DNA from: Filobasidium wieringae
Taxonomy: Eukaryota > Basidiomycota > Tremellomycetes > Filobasidiales > Filobasidiaceae
Assembly: GCA_001600055.1 (NCBI GenBank)
Contig: BCIV01000006.1
Location: 310,001-374,000, forward strand
Reading direction: 5' to 3'
Length of the DNA: 64,000 bases
Made by a program: the position numbers and the translations under genes. Under the pieces are notes generated by a model. That model ran no database searches. It saw nothing but the letters and a program-made list of their open reading frames with translations, and had not been told where the DNA came from. Shown in pieces: positions 10,957 to 23,477 of this stretch; within the stretch, counting starts at the first letter, position 1, and each line of letters opens with the position of its first letter.

Positions 10957-12083
10957 CTAGGAATCGAGTCGAAACGTTAATGCCGATGATGTTGATGATT
11001 GATATAATCTAACTTTTGCGCTTTCATCAATGCTGGTTTTTCTTCTTCTTCCTACGTCGGTCCCGTCCCTGTGCTAAAGAACCGAGAACCGCAATCGATG
11101 ATGCACAATCCACGTTCCCTGATCGTTCCTAATCACACGCACAGACCTTTTCGGACAGGGGAAAGAGGTGATCAGGCCGGAAGATGGGGGGATGACCGGG
11201 TTGTCTGAGCGAGAGATAAGAAACGGGGGGACTGACGGGTTTAGGAAAGTGAGAGAGTGAGCAGTGAGAGGTTAAAAACGAGTGAAGGTGCGAAGTATAA
11301 TAGTCCCCAAGCAACGCTGTGTATCAGTAAGAGTTCATCGGAAGATTGACTCAAAAGTGACGTACGATGAACCGCCGGAAGCCTCTCCTCTCGATCCTGC
11401 GTATCAAATCGACCCTTCCACTTGCGCTTCTTTTCTTCTCTTCCCTTTCTAGCTTTCCTGCACAGCTGAAAGAGTCGAATCTCTATCGACCCAACAATTG
11501 AGAAAGGGAGAAGATGGATCAACCCCTTCTCATTCGTACGCTGAGTGAGAAGACGGAGGGCAGGGAGAGCAGGGGAGCAGGAGAAAGAAGACGAGATGAA
11601 AATGATCCGCGTGTCGGACCTCGAACTTGCGCACGGACGGACCTGGGATCAATCAGTCTTGATGAAATGAAGATCTTCCGATTCGGTTTTCGTGGGATTT
11701 GGTGAGTCAGGTAGTAGGTAGTCACTCGGGGGGATTCTAGATGAAAGAGGAGGTACCAAGGGATGGAGGTTGTTGCGCTGTTGACTTGATCCAAGGCGAG
11801 TTCCCTCTGTTCTCCGTTCCGACGTCATCAACGCATCAAACCCCCCTCGAAAGCACAACATCGATTTTGATCATCACCTATCGTTCATCCATTTTCGGGT
11901 TTGATTTCGGATCTCATGGAATCCTTGTGGAACATTCTCTCCCCCTCCAAGTCCCGATCATCGAACGCGAACGCGAAACCTGATACGATAACCCCCTGGG
12001 ACCACGCTGAGACGCGGTACCAACCCTCTCCCTCTCCCGCCCGCTCGCCCGCTCGATCGCTTTCCCTCGCACCTTCCGCCATC

Positions 12084-12115
12084 CCTTCCTTCCTTCCTTC
12101 CTTCCTTCCTTCCTT
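12084..12115. repeat. (CCTT)8 microsatellite
   Basis: Eight uninterrupted CCTT units, a polypyrimidine tract on the plus strand about 450 bp upstream of the plus-strand gene start at 12568. Confidence 0.95.
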
Positions 12116-12364
12116 TCCTTTGAACTGTCTCACCCCGCTCGATCCCAGATCTCAGATCCCTTTCGCACAGATCTGGTGAGATCCGCCTGACGACCCGGAT
12201 CTTCTTTCCCTCCCGATGGTCCAAGCTTAGCATCATGCTATCTGTCCCGAAGGGAAGCAAAAGCGGAACGGGGTTGCTTTTTTCGGTAACATTCTTGGCC
12301 TCTGCCTGAAACGTTTGTCTCGAACGGAAGCTTCTCCGGCGACAGACAAGGAGAGGGCAGGGCG

Positions 12365-12384
12365 AAGCGCGATCGATCGCGCTT
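12365..12384. promoter_or_regulatory. 20-bp perfect palindrome
   Basis: AAGCGCGATCGATCGCGCTT is identical on both strands. It lies 184 bp upstream of the start codon at 12568. It could bind a dimeric factor or form a hairpin in a 5' leader; its function is unknown. Confidence 0.4.
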
Positions 12385-12567
12385 GGGTGATGAGTGATGA
12401 GGTAAAGTCATCTGAGACTGAGACGAAAGGATGGATGAGCTTTGTCCTGTTGGATTTTCATTCAACCGACCACTCGCCACTGAACGCTGCCGCTGACGAG
12501 CGAACGAGCGAGAAAGGTGGAGATCACTCGAACTGGATGGAATTGGGATGAAAACGCTTTACAGAGG

Positions 12568-13978
12568 ATGGATTTCCCCGTTTACAAGGGCAATGTCACG
12601 TCCTTCTTGACCTCGATAACCCCATCATCTTCCATCAATACCAATGCAACTCATAAAGTCGAACCGCCAGCTCCATCACTCCCTCGAAGACTATTCAATA
12701 CCGCCCTTTCCGCAAGTCTTTGGGGTGCTGCAGCAGGTCTGTAAGTCCAATCAAAAGTATCCCGAATCGCCCACCTCGAGAGCTGATTGGATCCGGATGG
12801 TCCCCGTCAGAACGATCTACAAGATCTATAACCAAGGTTCTGCGGCTTTTTCTTCTGCTACGTCGATATCCCGTAGACAGCTCAAAGATGAGGACAACGA
12901 TGAAGATATTTTACCGGCTGGACCGACCGAAGATTGCAAGAAGAAAGTTCCCTTAAAGGGAGGTTCTGATCACAGATGTGTCCTGCTCGAAACTCAAGAC
13001 GATCATCTGAGGTCGGTTAGGTCAGGAAATGAGGAAGAAGATGTACCTCCTCCTCCGGCCTATTCCCCCACTCCCCTACCTGAACCGGGATTGTTCCCCT
13101 TGATACCCACTGTACCCTCTCCAGTTGCACAAGCAAGGGAGAGTATAGAAGAGAAGACGAGAGTAGAGCTTGATCTGGTCATCCACAAGGCTGAAGATCG
13201 GGCAAGATCCAGGCCTTTGTTCGTTACAGAACAAGACGAATGGGATCACCTTATCGAGGTCGAGGAGCTTGATGATACTGAAGAAGACATTGGAACTCGA
13301 ATAGAGCGATTGAACGACCGGATCAATATCCTGATCAGGGAAGGGGAAACGGTCCTTCATACGAGGTGGCAGACCCTTTGTCCCCTTTCTAGTTCCAACA
13401 CGATTGAGGATCTTCCGTTTGTGGACGATCCGGTTGAAGATCCGAAGACACCACTGTCAGTCTTGGACAGTCCGAGTAGGAGGAGAGGGAGTATGATCCC
13501 AATCTCCATGAAAAGGCATAGAAAATCGCTCTCTCTATCTTCTCCACTTCAAGATCAGTCATCCATATCCCCATCTGATCTCGATCAAAGTCGAACAGCC
13601 AAAGAACAAACGGATAAGGCTACGCTCAGGATCGATAGGACGGGACGATCCCGATCTCACATCCCCATTTTATCTCCATCACCCAAAAAGAAACATCAGA
13701 AAAAATATTCTCTGGATCCAACTCGTTCTTCCCCCTCGTTATCTGTACCCGCATCGCCCATCTCCCCCCTCACACCCCTCAAATGGCCCGGGCAGGTCGA
13801 ACCCGGCGCCTCTCCTTCTCCTACAGAATCACCATCTCGAGGGAATCGAGGGAAACGAAACGGTGAGCAGTCCGAACCTCATTTCACAATGCATGAATCC
13901 GAATTAGGAAGGAGAAGAAGGTCACTCCAGAGCAGGATACCTGTTTTGGGATCGGAAATGAAAAGGCTAGTGGGATGA
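12568..13978 (+). CDS. Unknown protein with N-terminal hydrophobic segment and PPAY motif
   Basis: I do not recognise this family. Two exons (12568-12740, 12811-13978) join across a 70-nt intron (GTAAGT...CGTCAG, with a CTGAT branch-like string) to give 446 residues. A nearer acceptor would make an atypical 40-nt intron. Around residues 43-70 is a hydrophobic stretch (TALSASLWGAAAGL then TIYKIYN) that could be one membrane helix. About residue 140 there is a PPPPAYSPTPLP run, which includes a PPxY motif of the kind bound by Rsp5/Nedd4 WW domains. Residues about 195-235 are acidic and helical (VEELDDTEEDIGTRIERL). The C-terminal half is Ser/Pro/Arg-rich with many SP sites, consistent with a disordered phosphorylated tail. 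A cytosolic membrane-tethered adaptor is possible but is inference. Confidence 0.7.
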
Positions 13979-14383
13979 TAGGAACATGATATATATGGTT
14001 TGATCGAATGTGCATAGAATGATTGTATAGGTTCGGGTCGTAGGTTGCGATGCTCCTTTAGCGTGTTTACTGTATCCATTGAATGTCGACATGTCGCTGT
14101 CGATTGGCTTTGACCGGTTGAAGCAACTGGATCATGAGTCCGCCAGGGCCTGTCATCATCGTGGAATTGAGACTTGACATCACCTGAAAGAAGCGTGCTC
14201 GATAGACATTGCACACAGGGGAGTCTCTACAATCTGAGGTCGAGGCTACGAGTGCTGCAGTCAAAGCTCTCAGAAGGATTGAGCAAGGCAGGAAGTCTGC
14301 ACCTTCTCTCCCATCGCCATCACACCATCACCAACACCTCCTCCTCTTTCTGGCGATGTGGTGATTGCGTATATTTTGTGGGA
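13979..14383. other. Convergent intergenic region
   Basis: 3' flanks of the gene ending at 13978 (+) and the zinc-cluster gene (-). A short minus-strand frame ending at 14278 could be an alternative last exon of the latter, because it continues from good acceptor-like sites near 14330. Nothing else is recognised. Confidence 0.4.
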
Positions 14384-17300
14384 TCAAGACGAGTACGGGT
14401 CCATGGATCCGACATTCGAGGTAGTAAGTCGAAACGTCTGGGAGTCAACAGAGTCCGCGAGGTAAAGAGAGGGATGTATTTTGTGGTCGTAGCGATAGGT
14501 TACACCTGAGCTTTCAGTCTCAGCTTGAGAAGACATATGGTCGATAGGCCAAAATCCGGCGTTGTCCGAGCATCGCGGCAACTCAGGATACATCGCTTCG
14601 GCATATTCCTCACTGGAAATCCCAAGCAGATTGAGTCGCATGACACCCCGTAATCTGTCTGTCAGATGATGTGTTACAACCTATTGATACAGTACAGGAG
14701 CAGAAAACCCTATTCAAGCGACCGCACATAGCCTAACGCAAGGGGTGACACGCGCGCCTGTTTCACGCTCATTAGCTTTCAGGGTTTCTATTCGAGGCGG
14801 AAACGATACTCACAAGCATCTTCATCCGATCTCGTAGTATATCGATCATCTCTTGAGTCTTCTTGCTGTCTTCCACCTTGCCGCTGCCCCAACATAGTTC
14901 GCCGATACCACGCAGGTGCTGAGATGTCAGATACCACAAAACGATGATCGCAGAATCTGATTCGGCATCCTAAATTATCCGTCCTTGCATGATTGCGATA
15001 GTACTGCAACTCACCTAATTTCGGTCGTTCAGGTACGCTCATCGCTTTCGAGACCTTGACGATAAACTCGGTCGATTCCAACATCTCGGCCGTGTGATCG
15101 ATCGGGTATCCAGCAAAGAACAAAAGGGTCCTCGCTCTACTCGCGTTACTGATCAGTCGCTGTACTGAAGATACAGATTCTTACCACTCACGCGTGCAGA
15201 GCTGACCCAACCCAGATGATCTCGCGCTCCAGTAACCGTTTACGGCTGACGGATGGTAACTGCACACAGTCCTCAGGCAATTCGGCCTTGAACCCCTCGA
15301 TCAATTCGAACACACGCTGCCTCTGAATTGACTGATCTAGACCAGGATGGCTGACGGACCGATCGTACAATCTACACACGAGACTCGGTCAGATCTGCCA
15401 TATATTCCCGTCAAAAAAACTGTTGCTTACCTCTGGGCAGCATGTAACAATGTTATCGCCTTCAGCGATCTGGTAAACCAGGTATCTTTTGGCCTGTCTT
15501 CTGGATGCTCCATTGCCTTGGAAGGATTCATGAAAGACCCCATAAATTCCTGGTCACTTCTCATGCATGATCCCTGTTACTGTTGGTCAGCATTGTAATA
15601 ACAACCAGTGGGAAAATCCTGCTTACATCAGCATATTCGTGGACAGGTCGAGGCCAAGGCGTCAGTACGTCGTCATCGTTTACCGCTGATCAAAGATAAC
15701 TAAGTCAGACCAGCATTGAAACCCAGAGACAGGAAGCTTACACGACACGGTTCCTAGAGCTAAGCCATGATGTGGGTTATCAATGACGATACTGATCAAC
15801 AGTAAGGAATAGAGCCTTACCCATGCATCCTATCCGTTCCACCATCAAACAGGACCAGCTATATCGAAACTGGTTCAATAAAGAAGGCACATCCAACGCC
15901 TCGGACAGTTCTTACAATAAATGAACCCGTTCACCTAGCTCGGTAAGCTCATCAGGTGGAGTTAGAACGGTTGGTCTTGGGATAACACTCGGTGCAGGAA
16001 TAGGCCGTCTATGCGTGATAGACACGATCTGAGGATCGACTTCTCCTTCAACCTCGACTTGATCCAGAACCTGTTCTTCGTCATGGTCGAGTTTCAAGTG
16101 ATGCAACCCAGCCATGACAGCCAAACGAAGGGCTTGAGTGATGAGCAGCCAACCTTCCGTGATCTTGCCTTGAGTATAGTAAACTTGCGTGATCAATACA
16201 GCAGCTTGGATAGCATCGATCATTCGATCAGGGAAACGCAAGGAAGTTAAGAAATCCTTTTGCGAAAGACTCAAGAACTGCGGTCCAAGTCGCCGCGCTA
16301 AGGTGAGAATTTCCGGAGACAGGCCATTGATCCGAGACACAGCGACTGTGCCGAGGATAGCGAACAACAAGCATTTTTGTGGTCGAGGACCGGAAACCAA
16401 AGCGGTATGCAGTCGGTTAAGTGATCGGGTGTAGTAGAAAGCCTCAGCCTTTTTATAGAATATGTCGAGCCTGATATCGGAAGAGGTTTAGTCCAGAACT
16501 GTGGCATCGAAAATGTTATTTGGACTACTAACAATTCTCCGACTAGCAGACCTCCTGTCTCATCGTCTATCTCAGGGAGCTCCTGCAGATCCGTCTTCAG
16601 ATCGAGCCAGATATGTTTCCAAACAGAATCCTGTTCTGGGACCGCACTGCTAGTTCTGCTTCGCTTCTTCCTGTTGACTACGGGAGCTATTGGAAGAGAT
16701 CCGGTATCGAAATGAGGTACATCACTGGCTACCTCTGCCGCATTCGCGAGAGTCATCAAGTATGGCTCCTGACCTGTCTGGCCGGAGGCGCGATTTGAGC
16801 CTTCTCCGCCTTGAGAGGAGTCCTTGTCTTCTCCTGCACCCTCCACGATTCCACTCGCAGGTTCACCGATTCTTCCAACCTGATGTTCATCAAACTGTGC
16901 TACTCCTTCGCCTTCATCTCCATGTCCGTGGGCTTCCGCCTCAGCAGCAGCACTCTGCTCGAAGAGCGTGTTGAACCCATCATGATGCTCCGTGCCCGTA
17001 ATATCAATCGAAGGCAATTCAAGTCCGTCTAAGTTCTGAGGCAAGAACGAATCCGTAGCACCCGGAACTGTTTCGTCGTTCTGGGTAGGTTCGAGAGCAG
17101 GATCTAGTGTGTTCTCCAAGGCGTCTGTAATTGGCTCGTGATCAACGTCACCAATGAGCTCTACCGGGTTAGGCAGAGCTACGTCAGGGGTAAGCTCGAT
17201 TGTTGGTCCTGCTAGAGGTTGATCCAGATCCGCTACAAATGGGCCAATTAGTCCGATTTGCAGGCTGATGGCATCAGGTACCACGTACCGACGCTATGCC

Positions 17301-18356
17301 TTCCTCGTCTGCTCTTCTCGCCAATCTTCGCGGGAGCCTGAACATACGTGCATTCCCGTCCGCCCTGGAAGGAAATCAGATTATAAGGGATGGGCTTTCG
17401 TGTACAGTTGAAATAGAATTTACCTTCGCACAATTGGTGCACACCGGTTTTTCTCCGTCACAACGTCTGATTTGTAAGGCAAGTGCAGTCAATAAGATTC
17501 AGCTCTAGCTCGTATATCGTGACAAGAACCGACGTACAGCTTTCTTCTCTTGCAAAACTCGCAAGCGTTTCCACGCTGTAAAGCAAGACATATTGATATG
17601 ACGAGATTGTGCTATTAAGCATACGATCTCAATACTTACTGGCAAGACTCTTCCACTAGCCCTACTTCTAGCTTGCCTCTTTTTGATTTCATCTTCCGAT
17701 AGAGGTCGGCTAGGATCGTCGATATACGGCGGCACAGGTCCTTTGAGTTTCAATGGTCTCTTTCTTTTCGTTCCTTTCGATCCTTTTGCATTCGGGGTCC
17801 CGGTAGTATCACTTCCTACACCAGTCTCGTACTGGCTTCCATCGAGAGGACCATGTAGATGTGAGGAATGGGGAGAGCGGGGAGAGTGCGATAGGCGAGT
17901 GTCGGCATCGATATGGGCAAAATGACGAAAGATATCGGTCCTATCTCCTTCCAGTTCATCGACATCGTCATGATGAACCTCTCTATCTTCAAGCTGATGC
18001 TGTCGCATATCCGCTTCACTTTCTGGAGCTCGGCCATTGCGTCGCATATACTCCTCTTGTTGCTGTAACGTAGCAGACATGTCCCCTGGACCATGATCAA
18101 AACCATCGATAACACTTTGCAAAGCTTTGTTGATCTTCAGGTTCATTTCCAAATCCAGCTCGACATTCTGGTCCATCTCCGGGAAGTCATCCTGCTGAGA
18201 ATCAGGTTTCTCTCCGCCAGGATTCTGAACTGCAGTAATGACTTGAGACTGTTCGTCGCGTTCAGCAGTTCCAGTTTGTTCGCCGTCTGTCCGGTCTACA
18301 CGGCTAGCATCGAAGAGGTTGGTTTCATGTTGTTGGTCGTGAGGGTTGTCTTCCAT
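14384..18356 (-). CDS. Zn2Cys6 fungal-specific transcription factor (many exons)
   Basis: Start ATG at 18356 (MEDNPHDQQHE); exon 1 runs to 17640. The cluster is assembled across three introns: NACEFCKRRKL + RCDGEKPVCTNCAK + GGRECTYVQAP, giving C-x2-C-x6-C-x6-C-x2-C-x6-C at about residues 242-275. It is preceded by a 240-residue acidic N-terminus with a basic TKRKRPLKLKGP just before the cluster. After an acidic linker comes the helical middle homology region of the Fungal_trans type: AILGTVAVSRINGLSPE, AAVLITQVYYTQGKITEGW, LRLAVMAGLHHLKLD, then further exons including VLTPWPRPVHEYAD, FMGSFMNPSKAMEHPEDRP and LKAITLLHAAQRLYDRSV. It should be a nuclear regulator; the target pathway is not visible. 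The 3' end is uncertain: a frame stops at 14384, but an extra exon to 14278 is possible. Confidence 0.8.
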
Positions 18357-18812
18357 GGTAGAGGCCAACCGGTTGATTGATGATCTATTTTATTGTGGTA
18401 TCTAAGATGATGTCCGTGATCGCACGAGGAGACTATATGGTTTTCAAGTCCGTCAGGTAGGATCAACTTCGCGAATTGTTAGGCAGCGGTTGGCTGATGA
18501 ATATAGATCCTGACAGAGCAAAGAAAGCAGTGTCGTAATGCTCAAGGAACGAGATGTTTCGCAGTACAGACCAAGAGATCAGTTATCTGATTGACTGGGT
18601 CAAATCTTGCCTGAAGTGACTGGATCTCGCTCATGCGGAATCTAAAATCGCGTTCGTTACCTCTTCGGGAAATATCCTCGGTCATATCAAGAAAAGCAGA
18701 TTGTCTGAAGTGGTTACAAGGGGAATATCAAAATCATAATGTAGTAAGACCTCTGCATTTTCAATGGCTGAGATCAGTGCGTAGTGTTGCCCGTATCATT
18801 AAGTTCGTAACG
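18357..18812. other. Intergenic between CDC27 and the zinc-cluster gene
   Basis: Contains the promoter of the zinc-cluster gene and the 3' flank of CDC27, both on the minus strand. A 113-codon plus-strand frame at 18633-18974 overlaps the last CDC27 exon antisense and has no supporting features. Confidence 0.45.
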
Positions 18813-21800
18813 CTATCGTCTTCTCGGCTCGGCGTGTCTCGCTTCATCTCTCTCCCTGTCGTCTCCTATCCAGGCCTGTATTACGCTGGCCAACTTTGGG
18901 TTGAGGTCTCTGGCATGGGTGAAAAGTCTCGTGGAACCTTTCAGATCACCCATGATGCGGCAAAGCTTCGCTAAGAGGAATATAACTGATGCTTCGCCCG
19001 AGGATGTCCGGGCAATCTCATGTAGCATGGGATACGCCTCCTAATAAAGCAAGCAAGATCAGGTCAGCTTCGCTCCAAGACTACGCTCGTATGGGCACAT
19101 ACTTCGTATCGTTTTAAACCCATCAGCACTCGAGCCTTCCTAAATCGAGCCATCTTATTTTTTGGATCAATCAGCAAAGCCTTCTCAAAGACATCTAAAG
19201 CCCCCTTCAAATCGCCTCGCTTTTCCATTGCCTAAGAGACCTTGGTCAGCTGAGGTTCGTCAAAGTGAAGGAGAGATCGACGACTTACTGTACCAACACA
19301 GCAACACAGTACAACGTTGGATGAGTTGATAGACATAGCCCGTCGGAAGTGATATTCTGCTAGACGTAATCGTCCCGTCTTCTGATACACTCGTCCCAAA
19401 CCGAACCTGACTCTCAAACCGGTAAACAGCAGTCCACATCAGCAATCGTAAGAGCAGACTCACCAGGCGTGATAATGCCGGACATCTGTCCGAATGGCCG
19501 ATTGGTAATATGCAATCGCTCTATCGAACTCTTCCATCTCCAGTGCCTCATATGCGGTCAACGTGTAAGTATATGCCATGCCCGGATCAACCAAGCTGGC
19601 TCTCTTGAAACATCGAACGGCCTGGTCGTGTTCGCCTTGAAGTGCGAATGAATTGCCGGTCGCGATCCAGGTTTGAGGAGCATTCCGGTCGATAGTCATC
19701 AAATCTTGGGCGAGTTGCGACAATTCTGCTCGATCGTCTAGATGCCATAGAACGGTTGAGAACCATTCCATATCGCGAAGTCGATAAGGCTCAAGCCTTC
19801 GAAGCTGCGCAAAAGCGTTTCTTGCCTGACGTTCAAGGAATGATCCAGCTTGGTTAGTACTTTTTACGGCGAGAGGTATCGAGCGATACTAACCACTTCG
19901 TAGTCTGCCATCTCGTAGAATGCTCGCCCAAACATGCAGAGTGACCAAGATCCAGCTTGCACGTTGGCCGGTAATGTGTCCAGCAACTCCATAGCCTTTT
20001 TGCATTCGTATCTAGAAAGCTCGAAATAGGCAGCAGCACACCTTCGAACGAGACATAAGAGCCATGTATCTGCGGTATGTTGTTGAACCGCTTGTATATC
20101 GGCACGAGCCTGAGTGGATCTGTCATGCTGATCGCGTCGCATGGGAGGAGGTGAAGAAGGTATTCCAGTCGAAGTCGGCGGAGAAGCGGGTGGATGTCTG
20201 AAATGGTTTGTAGATGAAGAATCCGGTAGTTCTGGCAGTGGTCCAGATGGACCTTGAGTTCGTCGTGGCTGGAGAGGCTTTTTTGGAGTCTGCAACGCCA
20301 GTCCCGAGCGGTCAGTACCACGTCTACCTATACACGGTACCGGGACATACCCATGGCTTGGAATGTACACTTTCCTGTATTCGAGCACTTCGACGTACAG
20401 GCGCAAAGGTATTTTCGTTCTCTTTTGCCTAGTAACCGCTCAGTGCGGGTCAGTAAGTTGCCTCAGCAATCTCTCAGACTTTACTCACATTCATCTTGCC
20501 GCTGATGTTCCTCCCGGTGGCGTTACGTCCCTTTTCTTCGTTCTTCATTTCCACTGCCCGACTTCTAGGCCTCTTAGCCACGGGCGGTTTCCCTATCCCT
20601 GGCTCATAAGTCACACCCGCTTGTACAGGAGTTTCACCGAACCCAAAGATCGACGTCTCTTTTGCATGTGGGAATAGCTGGCTGGCTATACTGGGCATCA
20701 ATTGACTGCTTTTCGAGCTTCGGCCTATATGAGAGTCGATAGGAGTTTTCACACCGGGGAAGAAATGGGAATCCGAGCGAGGAGCATCGGCTCCATAGAA
20801 AAATAGATCCGGGAATGAGATGTTCCCCGAAGGAGAAGGACTATGTGACCCAGGCTTCGTCAGCTAGATATCATCGGAGCATTAGCTTTCAACTTACGCT
20901 CGAATCACTGATTTCCCTTTAACCCCGCGTAAAGGTGCTCCATGAAACAGACCCGCTCCCGCAATCATTCCACTACCCGAAGCACCGGCTGAATTGGCAA
21001 CAGGAGTGAAGAAACCGCTAGGACCAGTAGAGATAGAAACGGGCATCACCGAAGCAGGCGTAAGGGTATAACCCGCATGTGCAGCTTTTGTCAGAGGACT
21101 GTGATGTGGTAGAGGTGACATTTTTCTTCGAGGAGTTCTTCCGCCCTCCGCATTGTCCTTCGTAGGGCTTGAGACGGATGCTGCAGACGATTCCGTTCGA
21201 GGGGAAGAGGGCATGTCCGATAGAGATTGAACCGAGTTCGTACTTGGCATGCGACCATTGCCATTAGCGAGAGATGACAAAGCATAGTGCGATCCAGCCA
21301 CGGACTCGAGTGTTGTGGCGGAGAATGAGTTGAGCAAGTTGAGGAGGTCTGCCGTTAGCGAAGGGGGAGCGGGAAGAAGATGGGGCGGGAAAGGGTCCAA
21401 GGGCACGTGAGACTGCGGTTCAGAGAAAGGCGATTGAGAATGTGTCCATTTCTCTCCTGAAATCTCATTAAATGTAAATTACGAATCTTCCATAATATTC
21501 TCCCGGATGGTCAAGACTTACCCAGTTGACAAAATTCTTCCCATGCTTCCCAACACCACGCTCCATTACCTCTCACCGCATTGGAAGCTTTCAAAATCTC
21601 CTCTAAATACTTGCCCGGTGTATGCTTGTTATTGCTCATCTCGTTCTCCTTATCCTCGTCCGCTTGCTGTTTGACATTTGCTAACTTGTAAGCGTTTGAT
21701 GAAGACAGCATCCTGGCGAGTTGAAGCAGGGGAGATGTTGGGTGTACGGGAATTGGGGAAGGGGGAGTCGCCATAACTCGGTCTATATGAAGCTTTCGTT

Positions 21801-22585
21801 AGCTGCCGAGTCGTTCTGGAGACAAGACAGGACTTACGGAAATCATTCTCCTCCAGACAGTGTTCCAAAGTCTTCACGGTCCGCTCCAGTACCAATCTCC
21901 CCTCCTCAATTCTACCTAGCGATTCACATCCAGCCGCATGAATCATGGCACATTCCAAACAAGGCGATACCTCTTCCGATAACGATTCCTTGAATTTTTG
22001 CTTCCTCTTCTCCAACCTTTCCTGCATATCTAAAGGATCCAGATCCAGCTCGTCTTCCGTCTCGGACTCGTCATCATGCAGATATGAGGGGAGGATCGGA
22101 TCGACCATTCCTGTGTCCGAGTACCAGCGGAAGAACTTTTCCGAAGCGTATGCTGTCATTTCGATATGACCTTTCACGAGATTAACGGCAGAGTAATACT
22201 CCTTGTTGTTGATAAAGCTCCATCCCTTGATGTGTAGAGCTAAATGTCGGGGAACGTTGACGAACTCGATGGAATCCTGATCCAAAGTACTGTTTTTCGA
22301 CCGTATTCTATGCCCCCTCGATCCAGACCGGCTTGCTGCTCTGTTCAATCTCATCCCCAATCTGCCCTTTCCTGGACTCTCCCGTTGAATCGTATCATCG
22401 TCTGTACCTCTAGCAGTAGATACGACTACCGGTAGAGTCAGTCCCCGAAGAAGATCTTCGTTATACAAGTCATAAAGAAGTCCTGCATAGAAGTAGGATG
22501 TCCTGGCCGGGGAATTATAGCAAAGGGAGATCAGCCGACGCAGGAGGTGATAGTGCGAAGGTTGCGAGGCAGCTTCCGTGGACAT
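18813..22585 (-). CDS. CDC27: Anaphase-promoting complex subunit APC3/Cdc27
   Basis: A multi-exon gene starting at ATG 22585 (MSTEAASQPSHYHLLRRLIS) and ending TAG at 18813. It encodes the tetratricopeptide subunit of the APC/C ubiquitin ligase that binds the IR tails of APC10 and Cdc20/Cdh1 and so drives mitotic exit. The N-terminal APC3 TPR block (FYAGLLYDLYNEDLLRGL; ALHIKGWSFINNKEYYSAVN; CLECAMIHAAGCESLGRIEE) is followed by a long Ser/Thr/Pro-rich disordered loop. A C-terminal TPR superhelix then contains the diagnostic MEWFSTVLWHLDDRAELSQL, APQTWIATGNSFALQGEHDQ and CFKRASLVDPGMAYTYTL, with the last repeats IFLLAKLCRIMGDLKGSTRL. Small exons joined by eye, such as AMEKRGDLKGALDVFEKAL, complete the repeat array. 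S. pombe Nuc2 and Aspergillus BimA are the same family. Exact exon edges were not all checked. Confidence 0.93.
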
Positions 22586-23477
22586 GTTCGCTGCTCAGAT
22601 CGCAGATCCCGCTTGAGGAAAAGGAGGTTGTGATACGTTAAGGAGACTGCCCTGCCATCTATGGTCCAGGATATTCTTACACTACCTGTACGTGGTCTGT
22701 GTTCCCTGACTCTAAGCTCATCTCGAAGATCCAAAGGTCATTCTCGATTTGTTGACAATTCCTCGATCAACAACGATCGACCTCGTGAGAGCGAAGTGTA
22801 CGGCGCGTCCCCAATCCTGATGAACGCGCCGTTTGTTACTAACAGGAGCGGTTTAGGTGGTCTATCAGACGCAGGTGGGTAGTGCCGCTCAGTTCCAACA
22901 ACTGAGGACAGGCCGCTCTTCCTTAAAGTTTCGTCCGACCGGGATTCAATTATCAGTAAGACGGTCGAGGCTATGCTGGACGAAACTTTTTGCCATCGTC
23001 GATCCATGCAAAACAGCTACAAGTCGCAGTTTGTGGTACACCCAGCGCTCCACTTCATTCTTCTTTTTTCGTCTTTTTTCCTGCCCTGTAGAGCACACAA
23101 CTACTTCACAACCGAATGGCTACATCAAGATCAATCGTCATATCGATCCGAGGATATACGTCAGAGACTCGTCCCATGCCGCTCATACATCCTCCTGGTA
23201 CAACCTTACCACCCTATTTCGTACTATAAGCTCGACGCCACCACTGTCTCCGTCGTGTGACCTTGTACCGTGAGCCTCGAGGATCGTTCGAGTCCGTGAT
23301 GGATGGATCTACAGGCAAGTCGAGAGGATGCTATAGAATTCAGAGGTAGCATGCGTCAGTGACGGGTGATTTCAGCGAGATGTCACAAAAGTCGTTCATA
23401 CCTTCCATTCATCATCCGTATATATCCAGCCGGCTGTAAAGTTCAAAGTCAGAAGCACGCTCAAAACTCGTATTTAT
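22586..23477. other. Intergenic, 892 bp
   Basis: Upstream region of CDC27 (-) and 3' flank of the peroxin gene (-). A 138-codon and an overlapping 95-codon plus-strand frame (22857-23273) are present, but they lack domains, overlap each other in different frames and are probably fortuitous. No repeats or RNA genes seen. Confidence 0.45.

Larger units (their letters stand above)
10957..12567. other. Long divergent intergenic region, 1.6 kb
   Basis: This separates the C-terminal zinc-cluster gene (-) from the membrane-anchored unknown gene (+), so it should hold both promoters. Open frames of 60-100 codons occur on both strands but are low-complexity and shared between antisense frames, so I call none. 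It contains a (CCTT)8 repeat at 12084-12115 and a 20-bp perfect palindrome at 12365-12384. Confidence 0.5.

Noticed and set aside
12741..12780. A 40-nt intron in the PPAY gene
   Set aside because: The acceptor at 12810 gives a 70-nt intron of typical size with a branch-like CTGAT and keeps the frame.
14278..14384. A definite last exon of the zinc-cluster gene ending at 14278
   Set aside because: The frame is open and plausible but very Gly-rich and short, and the upstream frame already ends at 14384; the choice cannot be made from sequence alone.
22857..23273. 138-codon and 95-codon plus-strand frames between CDC27 and the peroxin gene
   Set aside because: Two overlapping frames with no recognisable features; the region is better explained as CDC27 upstream sequence.
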